A stretch of DNA of 62,161 bases, taken from CAVQRC01 sp963715045. GTDB taxonomy: Bacteria > Planctomycetota > Planctomycetia > Pirellulales > Lacipirellulaceae. The notes beneath the pieces are model-generated. The model did not search any database, was not told where the DNA came from, and saw nothing but the letters and a program-made list of their open reading frames with translations. Where the stretch lies: NCBI GenBank assembly GCA_963715045.1, contig CAVQRC010000029.1:1-62161 (forward strand), written 5' to 3'. Made by a program: the position numbers and the translations under genes. Shown in pieces: positions 8,844-18,728 of this stretch. Each line of letters begins with the position of its first letter. Position 1 is the first letter of the stretch.

Positions 8844-8995
8844 TCATTGGTACTCTCGCTTGTGCTGTGAGTGATAATGTGACGCTCGTGCGACAACCCC
8901 TTATGTCCTCCATCGTAGCAGGAATTCACGAAATTCATTCCATCGCGGCCGCTGCGGGGCGTTTTTTGGGCAGTCAAAACTGGAACGTGCCGTCC

Positions 8996-10009
8996 CTATC
9001 GCAACGAGTCCGACCAGGCGGTGTACTCGAGCAGACAATCTGCGGGCGAGACGAACGGTTTGTAGACGAGCCTCCCGCGAAATCCGTACTCTTCGCCCGA
9101 AACAACCCGGTTGACGACGTACTGAAAGTCCCACGCCGGCCGCGGCTGCCGGGGCAGCTTGAACTTGTACAGACTGAACCGGATCTGGTCCCGCTCGGCG
9201 TGCAACCGGTCGAACATCAGGATCAGCGTCATCCCCCTCCCTGCCCGGCCGTAATAGAACGGCTGGCTGAACCGCGGCCAGTCGTAGGACCACGTGTTGA
9301 GGCGAAACTCGACATCGTCGTCGTACGCGAGGTCGGCGGCAGGCACGCTCCGGTAATTGCCCCCCTGGTTCCAATCCGGATGACCCGGTGGGGCATCTGC
9401 GGCGATCCACTTTTCCGATGCGGCGGGTGCCTCAAGACCGCGAAAGTGGATCGCTGAGTCCTCGACATCGTTCATGTAGCAGGCAAAGAAGAAGATCGCC
9501 CAGCCTCGGGGCCCGAACAGCGTGGCATCCTGCGGCGTGCAGCGGAAATCGAAATCGATGTAATGAGGTGCACGTACCTCGTACGTGAAAGTGCTGCCGA
9601 CTTTCCAGGGACTGTCGGCCGGATCCCGAACGAGGCGAACGGTGTTGGCACCCTTCGCGGGGTACAGCCGATAGATCCCAAGGCGGGGTGTGAACTTGTG
9701 ATGCGGGCTCCGATGTCCGGAGATGATGTGTTCGAAATTGAGCCCCGCCGAGGCTCCCGGGGCATCCGGATCGAAAGCGTCGAGGCCGGGCGCGTGCCGG
9801 TTGATCAGTTCATCGATTCCGCTGAGTCGCTGAGGAGACTGATGATTGCTTCGAAATGAGACTGCCAGATCCCCCGTTTCGACCCGCACAGCACTTGCTC
9901 CCAGGTTGGGCGATGTTGGCTCCGCGGCCAGCACGCTCGTACCGAACACGAGCGATAACCAACATCCAACCCATGCAAAAGAGTTCGGAACCCGTTTCTC
10001 CTTGATCAT
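8996..10009 (-). CDS. secreted hypothetical protein
   Basis: A 337-aa protein with ATG at 10009 preceded by AGGAG about 10 nt upstream. The signal peptide WVGCWLSLVFGTSVLAAEP spans about residues 13-31. The mature part is rich in Tyr, Trp, Arg and Phe (for example HYIDFDFRC, NTWSYDWPRFSQPFYYGRAG), suggesting an all-beta fold like carbohydrate-active or sugar-binding proteins, but I cannot name the family. It has a normal frame and no internal repeats. It sits upstream of the PEP-CTERM gene in the same direction with a 152-bp gap. Confidence 0.7.
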   Translation of the reverse strand: MIKEKRVPNSFAWVGCWLSLVFGTSVLAAEPTSPNLGASAVRVETGDLAVSFRSNHQSPQRLSGIDELINRHAPGLDAFDPDAPGASAGLNFEHIISGHRSPHHKFTPRLGIYRLYPAKGANTVRLVRDPADSPWKVGSTFTYEVRAPHYIDFDFRCTPQDATLFGPRGWAIFFFACYMNDVEDSAIHFRGLEAPAASEKWIAADAPPGHPDWNQGGNYRSVPAADLAYDDDVEFRLNTWSYDWPRFSQPFYYGRAGRGMTLILMFDRLHAERDQIRFSLYKFKLPRQPRPAWDFQYVVNRVVSGEEYGFRGRLVYKPFVSPADCLLEYTAWSDSLR

Positions 10010-10296
10010 TCGCGGCTTAACTCCTGACTCGGATCGCGCTGAGAGAGCGGATCACCGATTCTACCGCGGGACGTTGTCAGCGCTGCCAGGCCGGGATTTG
10101 TCGAGGGAAGGTATTCCGTTTCGACCCTGGATCCAGGCCGCCCGGGCCACTCCCGCACGGGCGAAGGACCAATCCTGGAGGGCGAAAAACGGCCGGTGCT
10201 CGACGTACAAAGCTTGCTTGCAACGCCCGAATCACTCACCATTAGCGCTGTCCACCAACCCGAATCGGGACGCGGCCACCTGACAGGAAGTGCACA

Positions 10297-11631
10297 ATGA
10301 AGAAACCTATTCGTCGCCTCCCCGGTTTTACACTGGTCGAGCTGCTGGTGGTGATCGCGATCATCGGAGCCCTGGTCGGGCTGCTGCTACCCGCCGTGCA
10401 GGCCGCCCGGGAGGCAGCCAGGATGTCCTCTTGCCGCAACAATCTCCGGCAAGTCGGCATCGCCCTGCACAACTTCCACGATGTCCAGGGGGAGCTGCCG
10501 CGAGGCGTTTATTCGGGCGAGACCATGGATGACGACGACGGCTTCGGTTGGGCCACGGCCTTGCTCCCTTACCTCGAGGAGCAGGCTCTCTACGACCTCA
10601 TCAATCCGGACTTCAAGCCCGGCCCGTTCATCTCGGCCTACCGGGAAACGGGCGGGCGAATTCGCGGCGGAGATACCGTCGTCGAAACTTATCGCTGCCC
10701 GACATCGCAGCTCGAGCCGTTCAATCCGAGCCCACTTCCGTTTCGCGAGGGTTACGCCACGTGCGATTACAAGGCATGTAACGGCCTTGGAGACAATGGC
10801 CTGTTCTACAAGGTTTCGGACGGTATCTCGAGCGGCAATACCGTGGTGCGATTCGCCGACGTCACCGACGGCCTGAGCCAGACGATCGCCATCGGCGAAT
10901 CGGCCTACTATCGAGTCGTCGAGGATTGGCCAATCTGGATGGGTGCGCCGCGGACCGACGAAGCCGTCCTGTTCAAGACGCAACGGCCCTCGGTCATCAA
11001 CTGCGGCGTGTCTCCGAAATCGATTGAACAATTTCGTTACGCCTACGACGACGACTGCGCTTTCAGTTGGCACGACGGTGGCGCGTTGTTCACCTTTGCA
11101 GATGGTTCGGTCCACTTCATCCAGGACTCCATCGACTTCGACATGTACACCTACATGGGCACCAAAGACGAGGGCGCATCATTGAGGGCTATTGATCCGC
11201 GTGGCGCTGGCTTTGCAGCGGCGGGCCCACTGCACAATCTCATGGTCGCGGCGTTGGCCCTGATGACGGCAGCTCTGGCCGGTTGTGGTGAACCAGCGAA
11301 CATTGCCTCGGCAGGAGGACAGGTGCTGGTCGACGGCGCACCCCTCGCCGGCGGCACGATTGTGCTCACACCGATCGGTGGCGGAAAGTCGGCTGCCGGA
11401 GAAATCCAAGCGGACGGCAGCTTCGTGCTCAAGACCGAATCGTCCGAGGGGGCAACGATCGGGGAACATCGCGTGGTCGTGCTTGGTAAGCGGAGCGAAG
11501 ACGAGGAAGAAGGGCGGATCTCGTACACTCCTCCGGCAAGCTACACGCTGCTCGTCGAGGCCGACCAGCAGAACAACTTCGAGATCGATATTCGTCGTGC
11601 ATCAGGCTGGACGCCGCAGCAGGACGACTAA
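10297..11631 (+). CDS. DUF1559 pilin-like protein fused to a lipoprotein
   Basis: The first ~295 residues form a complete DUF1559 protein: type IV pilin-like prepilin segment GFTLVELLVVIAIIGALVG (residues 10-28), LLLPAVQAAREAARMSSC, the DGLSQTIAIGE block, and the end motif FADGSVHFIQDSIDFDMYTY. In the same frame follows a typical bacterial lipoprotein: ATG at 11242, a hydrophobic stretch, lipobox LAGC with Cys near residue 330, and a carboxypeptidase-regulatory-like domain (GGQVLVDGAPLAGGTIVLTP). Separate adjacent genes for these two products are common in planctomycetes, so a small indel or deletion around 11180 probably fused them. A Shine-Dalgarno AGGAA precedes ATG 10297. Confidence 0.8.
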   Translation: MKKPIRRLPGFTLVELLVVIAIIGALVGLLLPAVQAAREAARMSSCRNNLRQVGIALHNFHDVQGELPRGVYSGETMDDDDGFGWATALLPYLEEQALYDLINPDFKPGPFISAYRETGGRIRGGDTVVETYRCPTSQLEPFNPSPLPFREGYATCDYKACNGLGDNGLFYKVSDGISSGNTVVRFADVTDGLSQTIAIGESAYYRVVEDWPIWMGAPRTDEAVLFKTQRPSVINCGVSPKSIEQFRYAYDDDCAFSWHDGGALFTFADGSVHFIQDSIDFDMYTYMGTKDEGASLRAIDPRGAGFAAAGPLHNLMVAALALMTAALAGCGEPANIASAGGQVLVDGAPLAGGTIVLTPIGGGKSAAGEIQADGSFVLKTESSEGATIGEHRVVVLGKRSEDEEEGRISYTPPASYTLLVEADQQNNFEIDIRRASGWTPQQDD

Positions 11632-11769
11632 GGTACGAGGTCCCCTCTTTCCGGCTGCCGCAACGGGGAGAGGGGCTCGGGCGAGCCGAAATGCCTGACG
11701 CCGTAAGAAGTTGCGATCAAGGAAACGTCCTTCCATGAACGACCAGGGCCAGCCACTTCGAGATCCGTC

Positions 11770-13281
11770 ATGCCACTGGCCCGCCCTCGACTGAAGTGCC
11801 TGTTCGCGCCGGTTGACGTGGCGATGCTCGTCTATTTCCGCATGGCCGTAGCGATCACGATGCTCAGTTGGGTCCTCACGACCCTGCTCAGCGGCACCAT
11901 CGACCCGCTGTTTATCGAGCCACGGATCTACTTCTCGTATCCGGGCCTGGGTTGGATCAAGCCGCTGCCGGGCAACGGCATGGTCATCGTGTTTTATGTT
12001 CTTGGCACCGCAGCCATCGGGGTCTTGGTTGGCTTGTGTTACCGGCTGAGTGCGGTGGTCATGGCCCTGACCTTTTCCTATGTATTTCTGCTCGACAAGA
12101 CGACTTACCAGAACCACTACTATCTGCTCTGTCTGATTGCGTGGCTCCTGGTTGTCGTGCCGGCGAACCGGGCATTCGCGGTCGACAGCGCGTGGCGGGC
12201 AGCAATCCGGAGCGACTATGTGCCACGGTGGTCGCTCGACCTGTTGCGGTTTCAGATCGCGATTCCCTACGTGTACGGAGGAATCGCCAAGCTCAACGGC
12301 GACTGGTTACAGGCCCAGCCAATTCGCACGGCGTTCGCGAGCCGCGGCTCGGAGCCACTCATCGGACCTCTCGTCGCCCATCCTGCGGTCCCCTGGATTG
12401 TGGCGTACGGGGGGCTGCTGTTCGACCTGCTGATCGTCCCGGCACTGCTGTGGCGGCGGACTCGTCCGGCGGCATTCGCGCTGGCCGTGATCTTCCACCT
12501 GACCAACGCCACCCTGTTTCAGATCGGTATCTTCCCCTGGTTCATGATTCTCGCAACGGTGCTGTTCTTCCCCGCGAGCCTGCCGCGAGACATTGCCGCC
12601 CGGCGATGGACGCTCCGGCCCGTTGCGGTGCCTGAGACCCTATCCCAAAACCACCGTGAACGTGTCCCACGGCGGGGCAATTCGGTGGCTGGAGCCAATC
12701 TTGGGATTGGCTCTAAAGGGTGGAACCTGCAATGGGGACCGGCGCGGATGCTGGGCGTGGCGTTGCTCGGACTGTACGTGTCGCTGCAATTGATCATTCC
12801 GCTGCGACATCTGGCGTACGCAGGCAATGCCAGTTGGACGGAGCAAGGGCACTGTTTCGCCTGGCACATGATGCTCCGTGGTAAGCGGACCGCGATTCGC
12901 TATTACGCTACCGTGCCCGCAACCGGCAAGACGGAGACCGTCGACCTGCGGCAGTACCTCACTCAGTATCAAGTCGCCCGCTTTGGCCGCGACCCGCTGC
13001 TGGTACAACAACTCGCTGCGGTCATTGCCGATGACTACCGGCGACGGGGACATCCCCAGGTAGAAGTGCGGGCCCTGGCCCTGGTTTCCTTGAACGGCCG
13101 AAAACCCCAACTGTTGGTTGATCCCCGCGTTGATCTGGCGGCCCTTCCGACTGGGCGGGGAGCACTCGACTGGATCATCCCACTCACCGAACCGCTCCGA
13201 CGCGAAGCCTGGGACGCCCCCTTGAGCGAGTGGGAGCGACTCGTGTTCAGCCGCCCGCCCCGAAGTGGAGACAAACAGTAA
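11770..13281 (+). CDS. HTTM-domain membrane protein (gamma-carboxylase-like) with in-frame repeat insert
   Basis: A 503-aa integral membrane protein with the HTTM fold of vitamin-K-dependent gamma-carboxylase. Family blocks visible are FRMAVAITMLSW near residue 24, KTTYQNHYYLLCLIAWLL near 116, FAVDSAWR near 137, and VPRWSLDLLRFQIAIPYVYG followed by GIAKLNGDWL near 155-180. Between two hydrophobic parts (residues 291-316) lies a 26-aa segment encoded by the dispersed 78-bp element. The C-terminal soluble half carries RQYLTQYQVARFGRDP. The enzymatic activity of bacterial members is mostly untested. Its TAA stop overlaps the ATG of the sialidase-like gene (TAATG), so the pair is co-translated. 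Confidence 0.88.
   Translation: MPLARPRLKCLFAPVDVAMLVYFRMAVAITMLSWVLTTLLSGTIDPLFIEPRIYFSYPGLGWIKPLPGNGMVIVFYVLGTAAIGVLVGLCYRLSAVVMALTFSYVFLLDKTTYQNHYYLLCLIAWLLVVVPANRAFAVDSAWRAAIRSDYVPRWSLDLLRFQIAIPYVYGGIAKLNGDWLQAQPIRTAFASRGSEPLIGPLVAHPAVPWIVAYGGLLFDLLIVPALLWRRTRPAAFALAVIFHLTNATLFQIGIFPWFMILATVLFFPASLPRDIAARRWTLRPVAVPETLSQNHRERVPRRGNSVAGANLGIGSKGWNLQWGPARMLGVALLGLYVSLQLIIPLRHLAYAGNASWTEQGHCFAWHMMLRGKRTAIRYYATVPATGKTETVDLRQYLTQYQVARFGRDPLLVQQLAAVIADDYRRRGHPQVEVRALALVSLNGRKPQLLVDPRVDLAALPTGRGALDWIIPLTEPLRREAWDAPLSEWERLVFSRPPRSGDKQ
12640..12717 (+). repeat. 78-bp palindromic element inserted in frame in the HTTM gene
   Basis: The ends TATCCCAAAACC and TTGGGATTGG are imperfect inverted repeats around a core CCCACGGCGGGGCAATTCGG. 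The element is 26 codons long and keeps the host frame open, encoding LSQN, then RVPRRGNSVAGANLGIGSK. A copy of the same length and frame sits in the FGGY kinase gene at 56362-56439. Confidence 0.85.
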
Positions 13282-14432
13282 TGCGATCTTTCTGGTGTCT
13301 TGCCGCTGTGTGGTATGTCGTTGTAACGGCCCCCGATCTGGGGGCCGCGTCGCCGAGCGTCGTCCAGCACGTTCTGGTCTACGGCGAAGAGGGAAAGTTC
13401 GCCGGCTGGCCCGCGAACCACGGGATGTGGATGTGGGGGAACGAAATCCTCGTCGGATTCAGTACGGGCATGCACAAGGACCTGGGAGATCGGCACAACA
13501 TCGATCGTGAACAACCAGAGCATCACGTGCTGGCCCGCAGCAGGGACGGCGGCCGCAGCTGGCAGATGGAATTCCCGGCAGAACGCGGCATGCTGATCAA
13601 CGCGGGCGGGATGCGGCATGGGACGACCGACCCCCGTCACAAGGAGTCGAAACCCGTCGCCATCGAGGATCCGATCCGGTTTACGGACCCGAACTTCTGT
13701 ATGACGCTCAGGTTTAGCGACGTGGACGGCGGCGCGTCGCGGCTTTACTACTCTTACGATCGCGGACACATCTGGGCCGGTCCGTTCGCCGTGCCGGATT
13801 TCTCGCAACTCGGTGTCATGGCGCGGACCGACTACCTGGTCAACTCGGAACAGAATTGCCATGTTTTTCTGACTGCTTCAAAGTCCAACCGCGAAGAAGG
13901 TCGCGTTTTCTGCGGGCAGACAAACGACGGCGGTAGGTCGTGGGAGTTCCTTTCTTACGTGGGACCCGAGCCAACCGGGTTTGCGATCATGCCGTCGACA
14001 GTCCGCATCTCTCCAGAGGTTCTCGTGATGGCGCGACGGTGTCGGGAAGGAGAAGGCGAGGCGAAGCACCGGTGGATTGACGTCTGGAGATCACCGGACA
14101 ACGGCCGAACCTGGGAGTCGCTTGGGGATGCCGTGGACGACCTGGGTGAAGGCAATCCTCCGGCCATGATTCGTTTGCAGGACGGCCGCCTGTGCTTGAC
14201 CTATGGCGTACGCAAACCGCCCTATGAAATGCAGGCCCGATTCTCGAGCGACGAAGGTCGGACCTGGAGCAGTCCCTTCGTGATCAAGACCGGCGGAGGA
14301 GGTCGGGACATCGGATACCCGCGAACGCTTCAACGACCAGACGGGAAGGTTGTCACGGTTTACTATTTCCAGCCGGCTGAAACGCCATACCGCCAGATTC
14401 TTGCCACGATCTGGGAACCGGGTGCCATGTAA
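13281..14432 (+). CDS. secreted sialidase-like BNR-repeat protein
   Basis: A 383-aa protein starting at ATG 13281, which overlaps the HTTM stop. Signal peptide: MRSFWCLAAVWYVVVTAPDL, cleaved probably after GAA. Asp-boxes: SRDGGRSW, TNDGGRSW, SPDNGRTW, SSDEGRTW. The C-terminus (GRDIGYPRTLQRPDGK, then VTVYYF) is nearly the same as that of the protein at 3491-4660, so the two are recent paralogues. A propeller fold is well supported; the substrate is not known. Translational coupling to an HTTM protein suggests a joint role at the membrane, but that is inference. Confidence 0.85.
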   Translation: MRSFWCLAAVWYVVVTAPDLGAASPSVVQHVLVYGEEGKFAGWPANHGMWMWGNEILVGFSTGMHKDLGDRHNIDREQPEHHVLARSRDGGRSWQMEFPAERGMLINAGGMRHGTTDPRHKESKPVAIEDPIRFTDPNFCMTLRFSDVDGGASRLYYSYDRGHIWAGPFAVPDFSQLGVMARTDYLVNSEQNCHVFLTASKSNREEGRVFCGQTNDGGRSWEFLSYVGPEPTGFAIMPSTVRISPEVLVMARRCREGEGEAKHRWIDVWRSPDNGRTWESLGDAVDDLGEGNPPAMIRLQDGRLCLTYGVRKPPYEMQARFSSDEGRTWSSPFVIKTGGGGRDIGYPRTLQRPDGKVVTVYYFQPAETPYRQILATIWEPGAM

Positions 14433-14521
14433 CCCTTCCGCTCTGCGAACAGAACTCGCTCGTCCGCAGACCCCCGACCGGCCGCGATGCGTTCTCTATC
14501 GGGGGCGAACCGTCCGACCGC

Positions 14522-14672
14522 GTCACGGAGTGACGCGACTACATGTAGTCGGGGCACTCCGTGACCCGGTTCAGCAAAGCGACCACAATCGATCGCCGCT
14601 CGGAACCCGCGGCCGCAGAAAATCCAAGCCGGTCATCACGCCACATTCCCGTCACGCAGTGACGCGACTACG
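14522..14672. repeat. REP-like hairpins between convergent genes
   Basis: GTCACGGAGTG (14522-14532) and CACTCCGTGAC (14555-14565) are perfect inverted repeats enclosing the palindrome CGACTACATGTAGTCG. A half copy follows at 14652-14670. It has the same CACTCCGTGAC core as the array at 49541-50212. It lies between two convergent genes and may act as a bidirectional terminator. Confidence 0.7.
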
Positions 14673-14673
14673 C

Positions 14674-16838
14674 TCACTCGATGAAGCCGTGATACAGGCC
14701 CATGTAATAGGGCAACAGGAATACCGAGCCGCAGCCGAGGGACCGTCCGCTGCCGGCGTAATCGAGCCGCCAGGGATCGTGATTCCAGTGGCTGAAGTAC
14801 CTCTCCTCGACAGGCAGAACCTTGCCGTCGATTCGATAACCGCGGCGCGGCGTGTCGGTCGGAGGGATCGTTCCCAGATAGTCGTTCGACTGTTGACGCG
14901 GCAACTCCACCAGGTCGATCCGATGACTGTTCGTATGTGCCCAGTCGAAACGATCGAGTGGAAAGCCCTCCAGCGTGGCTACCGAGTCTTCCAACCAGTC
15001 GCCCCACGGTGACAGCGAATGCGTCTGAAATGAATTGCTGACCGACGCCCCCCGCCCGACGGCGGCGTACATGAAATTGAACAGCGGATTACGTTCGGGC
15101 TGCTCCAGCATCCAGTAAGAGTAAAACGCCGAGAGGTACTGATTGCGGAGCGGCCCCTCCGGCGTGTAACGGATGAGGCTGTAGAAGCTCATGAACGCCA
15201 TCTCGTCATCGGACTGGTTGCCTGACCCCATTCCCCGCTGCATTTTGGGCACCAGGGCATTCATGTCGTAACTATGCTCGCGTCGCAGCCGTGCGGCAGC
15301 CTCGCGATAACGGAGTTCGCCGGTAATGTGCTCCGCGACGGCCAGATACGACAGCATGCTGAGGGAGTTGATCCCTCGTTCCTGATGCCAGAAAAAATCG
15401 TGATTCAATACAGAAGGGCGAAACATACCCCATCGCGTCGGCGTGCCGTCGTGATCGAGGAGCACATAATCGTGCAAGATGAAATGGTCGGTCAGTTCCC
15501 GCACGACATCGCGGACACGATCTCTTTCACCGGGCGTGCCGGCGACGAGGTCGTAGTACAAGGCGTAAAAGAAATAGTGGCCGTCCAATTCGTCGGAACT
15601 CGTATCGCTCTTCCAATACCATTCTTCGTCGGCGCTCTTGGGCCAGCGGGGGTTGTAGACTTTCCACAGTCGATCCTGCGTCGCTCGTGCGCGTCGATCC
15701 CGCGCGGAGCGACCTTGATTCGGATCGGGTCCTGAAACCGGCAGCACGGAGCGGGCGACATAGCCACGCGGCGGGCTGTGCTTGCCGCCTTGCGTTACCT
15801 TCTGCAGAAACCGGAGGGCTTCGAAGGCCTGCTTCGCCCGCTCCTGCGATTGCTGAGAACCGGTCACGGCGAAGGCATAGCACTGACTCGCGCCGTACAT
15901 GCTCGTCCACAGGCCGTCGTTATCACTCGTGTGCTGGGTAACGTCGCTGATGTCACCCGCCGCTGCGGCGGTAACACTGTTCACGAAACCGTATCGTGTC
16001 CGTTTATGCAGGCGGTCGATCCAATCTTCGTAGATCGCCGCTTTCCGTGACAGCCGCATCGGTCTCCGCTCGATGCAACCCACGCCCGCCGAAGTCGCCA
16101 GCCAGGCGGTGCCCTGCGGATCGACGTAGATCTCGCGGACGTCATCGTCCGGCAGCCAACGCAGTCCCTGGCGGTACCCGAATTTGCCCGCGGAGAAACG
16201 AATCGCACCCTTGGTGGTTCCAAACCACACGCTCCCGTCGGGCCCCGGGGCAACGCACGTAAAGTCGTTGTAAGGCAATCCGTCCCGACCCTCGAACAAT
16301 CGCCACGTACCGTCCGCCTCGCGGCAACCGACTCCAGCCAGCGTGGCGAACCAGAGTCGGCCCGTCTGGTCGTAGGCGACACCGCGGACATCCGTGTTGG
16401 CCCACCGCCTTCCCAGGCCATCGTTGACAGGGACACGCGCCCACGAGTCGCCCTGGTGTTCCCAGAGTCCACGAGCCGACGCAACTGCGATCCAGTTTCC
16501 GCCGTTCGTGGTCGCGATCTGCACAGGCTCGATGCGGTCGGGCAGGTCAGGCATCTGCGGATCTTCAGGGAAGCTCGGCACAGGCCGCCATTGATCTCCG
16601 CGGCGGACCGCGCAGCCCTGATCGGTCTCGACAACGACGCGTCCCTTCCGATCGGCCCCGACGCGAGAATGTTGAGACTTGGCAAGCCGTCCTGAAGCCC
16701 GCGATGAACGGCGACCTCCTGTTCGAACTTCCCCACGCGGTAAGGCAGCTCTACCGCCGGCACCAGGTTTACCAGGGCGAGCGGCCCAATGAGCCACGGC
16801 AGACATAAACAAGTGATGCTCTTGACGCAGGCAGGCAT
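14674..16838 (-). CDS. secreted propeller protein with large C-terminal domain (frameshifted near 16670)
   Basis: About 721 aa. The start at 16838 gives a signal peptide (MPACVKSITCLCLPWLIG). The N-terminal third has repeated WxAT/GVG-type strands as in two-component-regulator propellers: WFATLAGVGC, WFGTTKGAIRF, WLATSAGVGC. The remainder (about residues 250-715) is rich in Trp, Tyr and helices (DELDGHYFFYALYYDLVAG, YDMNALVPKMQRG) and resembles an alpha/alpha-toroid, but I cannot name it. Frames must be joined near 16670: DGLPSLN in one, then HSRVGADRKGRVVV in the other; one base is missing. A function in sensing or degrading polysaccharide is speculative. Confidence 0.75.
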
Positions 16839-17048
16839 ACCGACTCTTGTCTCGTAGGGGGAGGAAACCATGGGGGCACGCGACACGCGTAAATCGAACC
16901 GGGTTGAAAGACTCGCCATTATGCGTCGACCGGCAGGCGAAATCTAATGGCTTGACAATCGATCGCCTCCTGTCAGAACCAGTGCATCCCGTTCCCGAAG
17001 GCGGTCGCCAGTACGGCCAACTCCCCCGCTTCCCAGGGGTCGCCCATC

Positions 17049-18626
17049 ATGACCTTCGATTCTGCCCGGATGCCGGAACCCGCCGCCCACGCGCCACCGC
17101 CCTTGCCTGCTGCCCTGATCTCGGTCAACCCCCTTCGCTGGGTGACCATCTTCGGTCCGGGGGCGATTGTGGCCTCGCTCACGATCGGAACCGGCGAGCT
17201 GATCTTCTCGTCGCGCGGAGGCGCAATCTTCGGCTATCGGATTCTGCTCCTGTTCCTCGTGGTCTCGCTCTTCAAATGGACGCTCGTGTACTCGACCGCA
17301 CGGCACATGGTGCTTACCGGCGTCCATCCGTTTCAGCGGTGGATGGCCCTGCCGATCGGGCCGCGGGGCTGGCTGCCGGCGGTGATGTTTGTGTTCGCGG
17401 TCGTGTGCCTGCCGATCTGGGTCAGTTTTCATGCCAGCGTGCTCGGCGATCTCCTGGCAGGGCTGACGGGCACCCGGCGTTTTCTCAACGGCGCGACGGT
17501 CCACCTGTGGGGTAGCGGGGTCCTGCTGCTGGTTGTGGCGGCCGCGTTCGCCGGCGGATATGCAGCGCTCGAACGCATTCAACTCGCCATCGTCGGACTG
17601 ATGCTGCTGGCCGTTTGCACCGCGGTTGTGCTGCTAAAGCCCGATTGGAGCGAAATACTATGGGGCACCCTCTGGCCACAGCGTCTCGACTATCCGCCAT
17701 GGCTGGTCGCCGATGCCCGCCCTGCGATGCAGCAGATCGCCGCCCGTCCGGTCTGGGTCGAGGCTTCGCTGTATGTCGGCGTGATCGGGGGCGCGAGTTA
17801 CGATTATCTCGCCTACACGTCGTTCTTGCGGGAGAAACGCTGGGGGATGGCCGGTGCGGCGACGTTGCCGAAGCGACTCGAAGGCCTGCCCGAGCAAGCG
17901 CAGCAGTCGCTTCGCCGTTGGCTGCGGGCACCGCTGATCGACTGCACGCTGAGCTTTGTGGTCGTGTTCATCTTCAGCGGCGTGTTCGTCACTTCGGGCA
18001 AAATGCTCCTGGCGCCGCAGCAGCAGATCCCCGGGGACGGCAACTTCCTCGATTATCAGGCCCAATTCGTGACGCAGGTGCATCCTTGGCTCTATCCGCT
18101 GTACATCGCCGGCACCCTGCTGACGATGCTGGGGACGCTGTATGGCACGCTCGAGGTCGGTCCCACGATCCTGCGTGAAGCGGCGGAACTGCTGCCTCGT
18201 CGAAACGAGCGTGCGAATCGCCTGGTTCGATTGCGACGAACTGCGTTAGCGTGGTCGGCGGCTTGGGCCGCCGTCGTGCTGGCAGTCAGTTTTGTGTATC
18301 AGGCGGCTTCAGGGGTCGATAAGCCGCCCGGCCTGACCAAGATCTTGATCCCGGCCAACCTGTTCACCGGGGTTCTTTCCTGTGGCATCATCTGCCTGCT
18401 GAACCCCTGGATGGATCGGTCGCTACCGCCGTCCTTCCGCCCGCCGCTGGTCTTGCGGGCGTTGAACCTGCTGGCCGGAACTCTGTTCGTGTTGCTCGGC
18501 CTGAAGGGGTATTGGGATCACTCCGTCTGGGCCCCGGGGCTGCTACTGCTGACGCTCGGCCTGGGGGTGGTCGTCGCGATGAGCCTGAGGACCGTGCTTT
18601 CCGGTGACCAGACACCGGCAGCTTGA
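17049..18626 (+). CDS. Nramp-like metal/cation transporter family protein
   Basis: A 525-aa polytopic membrane protein. The first membrane segment carries FGPGAIVASLTIGTGELIFS (residues 34-53), matching the Nramp signature region around the first unwound helix of the LeuT fold. A second block, GVIGGASYDYLAYTSFLREK, lies near residue 240. About eleven to twelve hydrophobic helices follow. The canonical metal-binding DPGN of TM1 is not present, so the substrate may differ from Mn/Fe as in other planctomycete 'Nramp-like' members. The frame is intact. It is divergent from the propeller gene with a 210-bp intergenic region. Confidence 0.8.
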   Translation: MTFDSARMPEPAAHAPPPLPAALISVNPLRWVTIFGPGAIVASLTIGTGELIFSSRGGAIFGYRILLLFLVVSLFKWTLVYSTARHMVLTGVHPFQRWMALPIGPRGWLPAVMFVFAVVCLPIWVSFHASVLGDLLAGLTGTRRFLNGATVHLWGSGVLLLVVAAAFAGGYAALERIQLAIVGLMLLAVCTAVVLLKPDWSEILWGTLWPQRLDYPPWLVADARPAMQQIAARPVWVEASLYVGVIGGASYDYLAYTSFLREKRWGMAGAATLPKRLEGLPEQAQQSLRRWLRAPLIDCTLSFVVVFIFSGVFVTSGKMLLAPQQQIPGDGNFLDYQAQFVTQVHPWLYPLYIAGTLLTMLGTLYGTLEVGPTILREAAELLPRRNERANRLVRLRRTALAWSAAWAAVVLAVSFVYQAASGVDKPPGLTKILIPANLFTGVLSCGIICLLNPWMDRSLPPSFRPPLVLRALNLLAGTLFVLLGLKGYWDHSVWAPGLLLLTLGLGVVVAMSLRTVLSGDQTPAA

Positions 18627-18728
18627 ACCGCTTGTCAGCTCATTCTGGGCCACGCGAAATTCCGCGGCATGTGGAATCGCGGTAGAATCCTACTCCCCCA
18701 GAACCTTTTCGATCCCGGAGTCTGAGAC

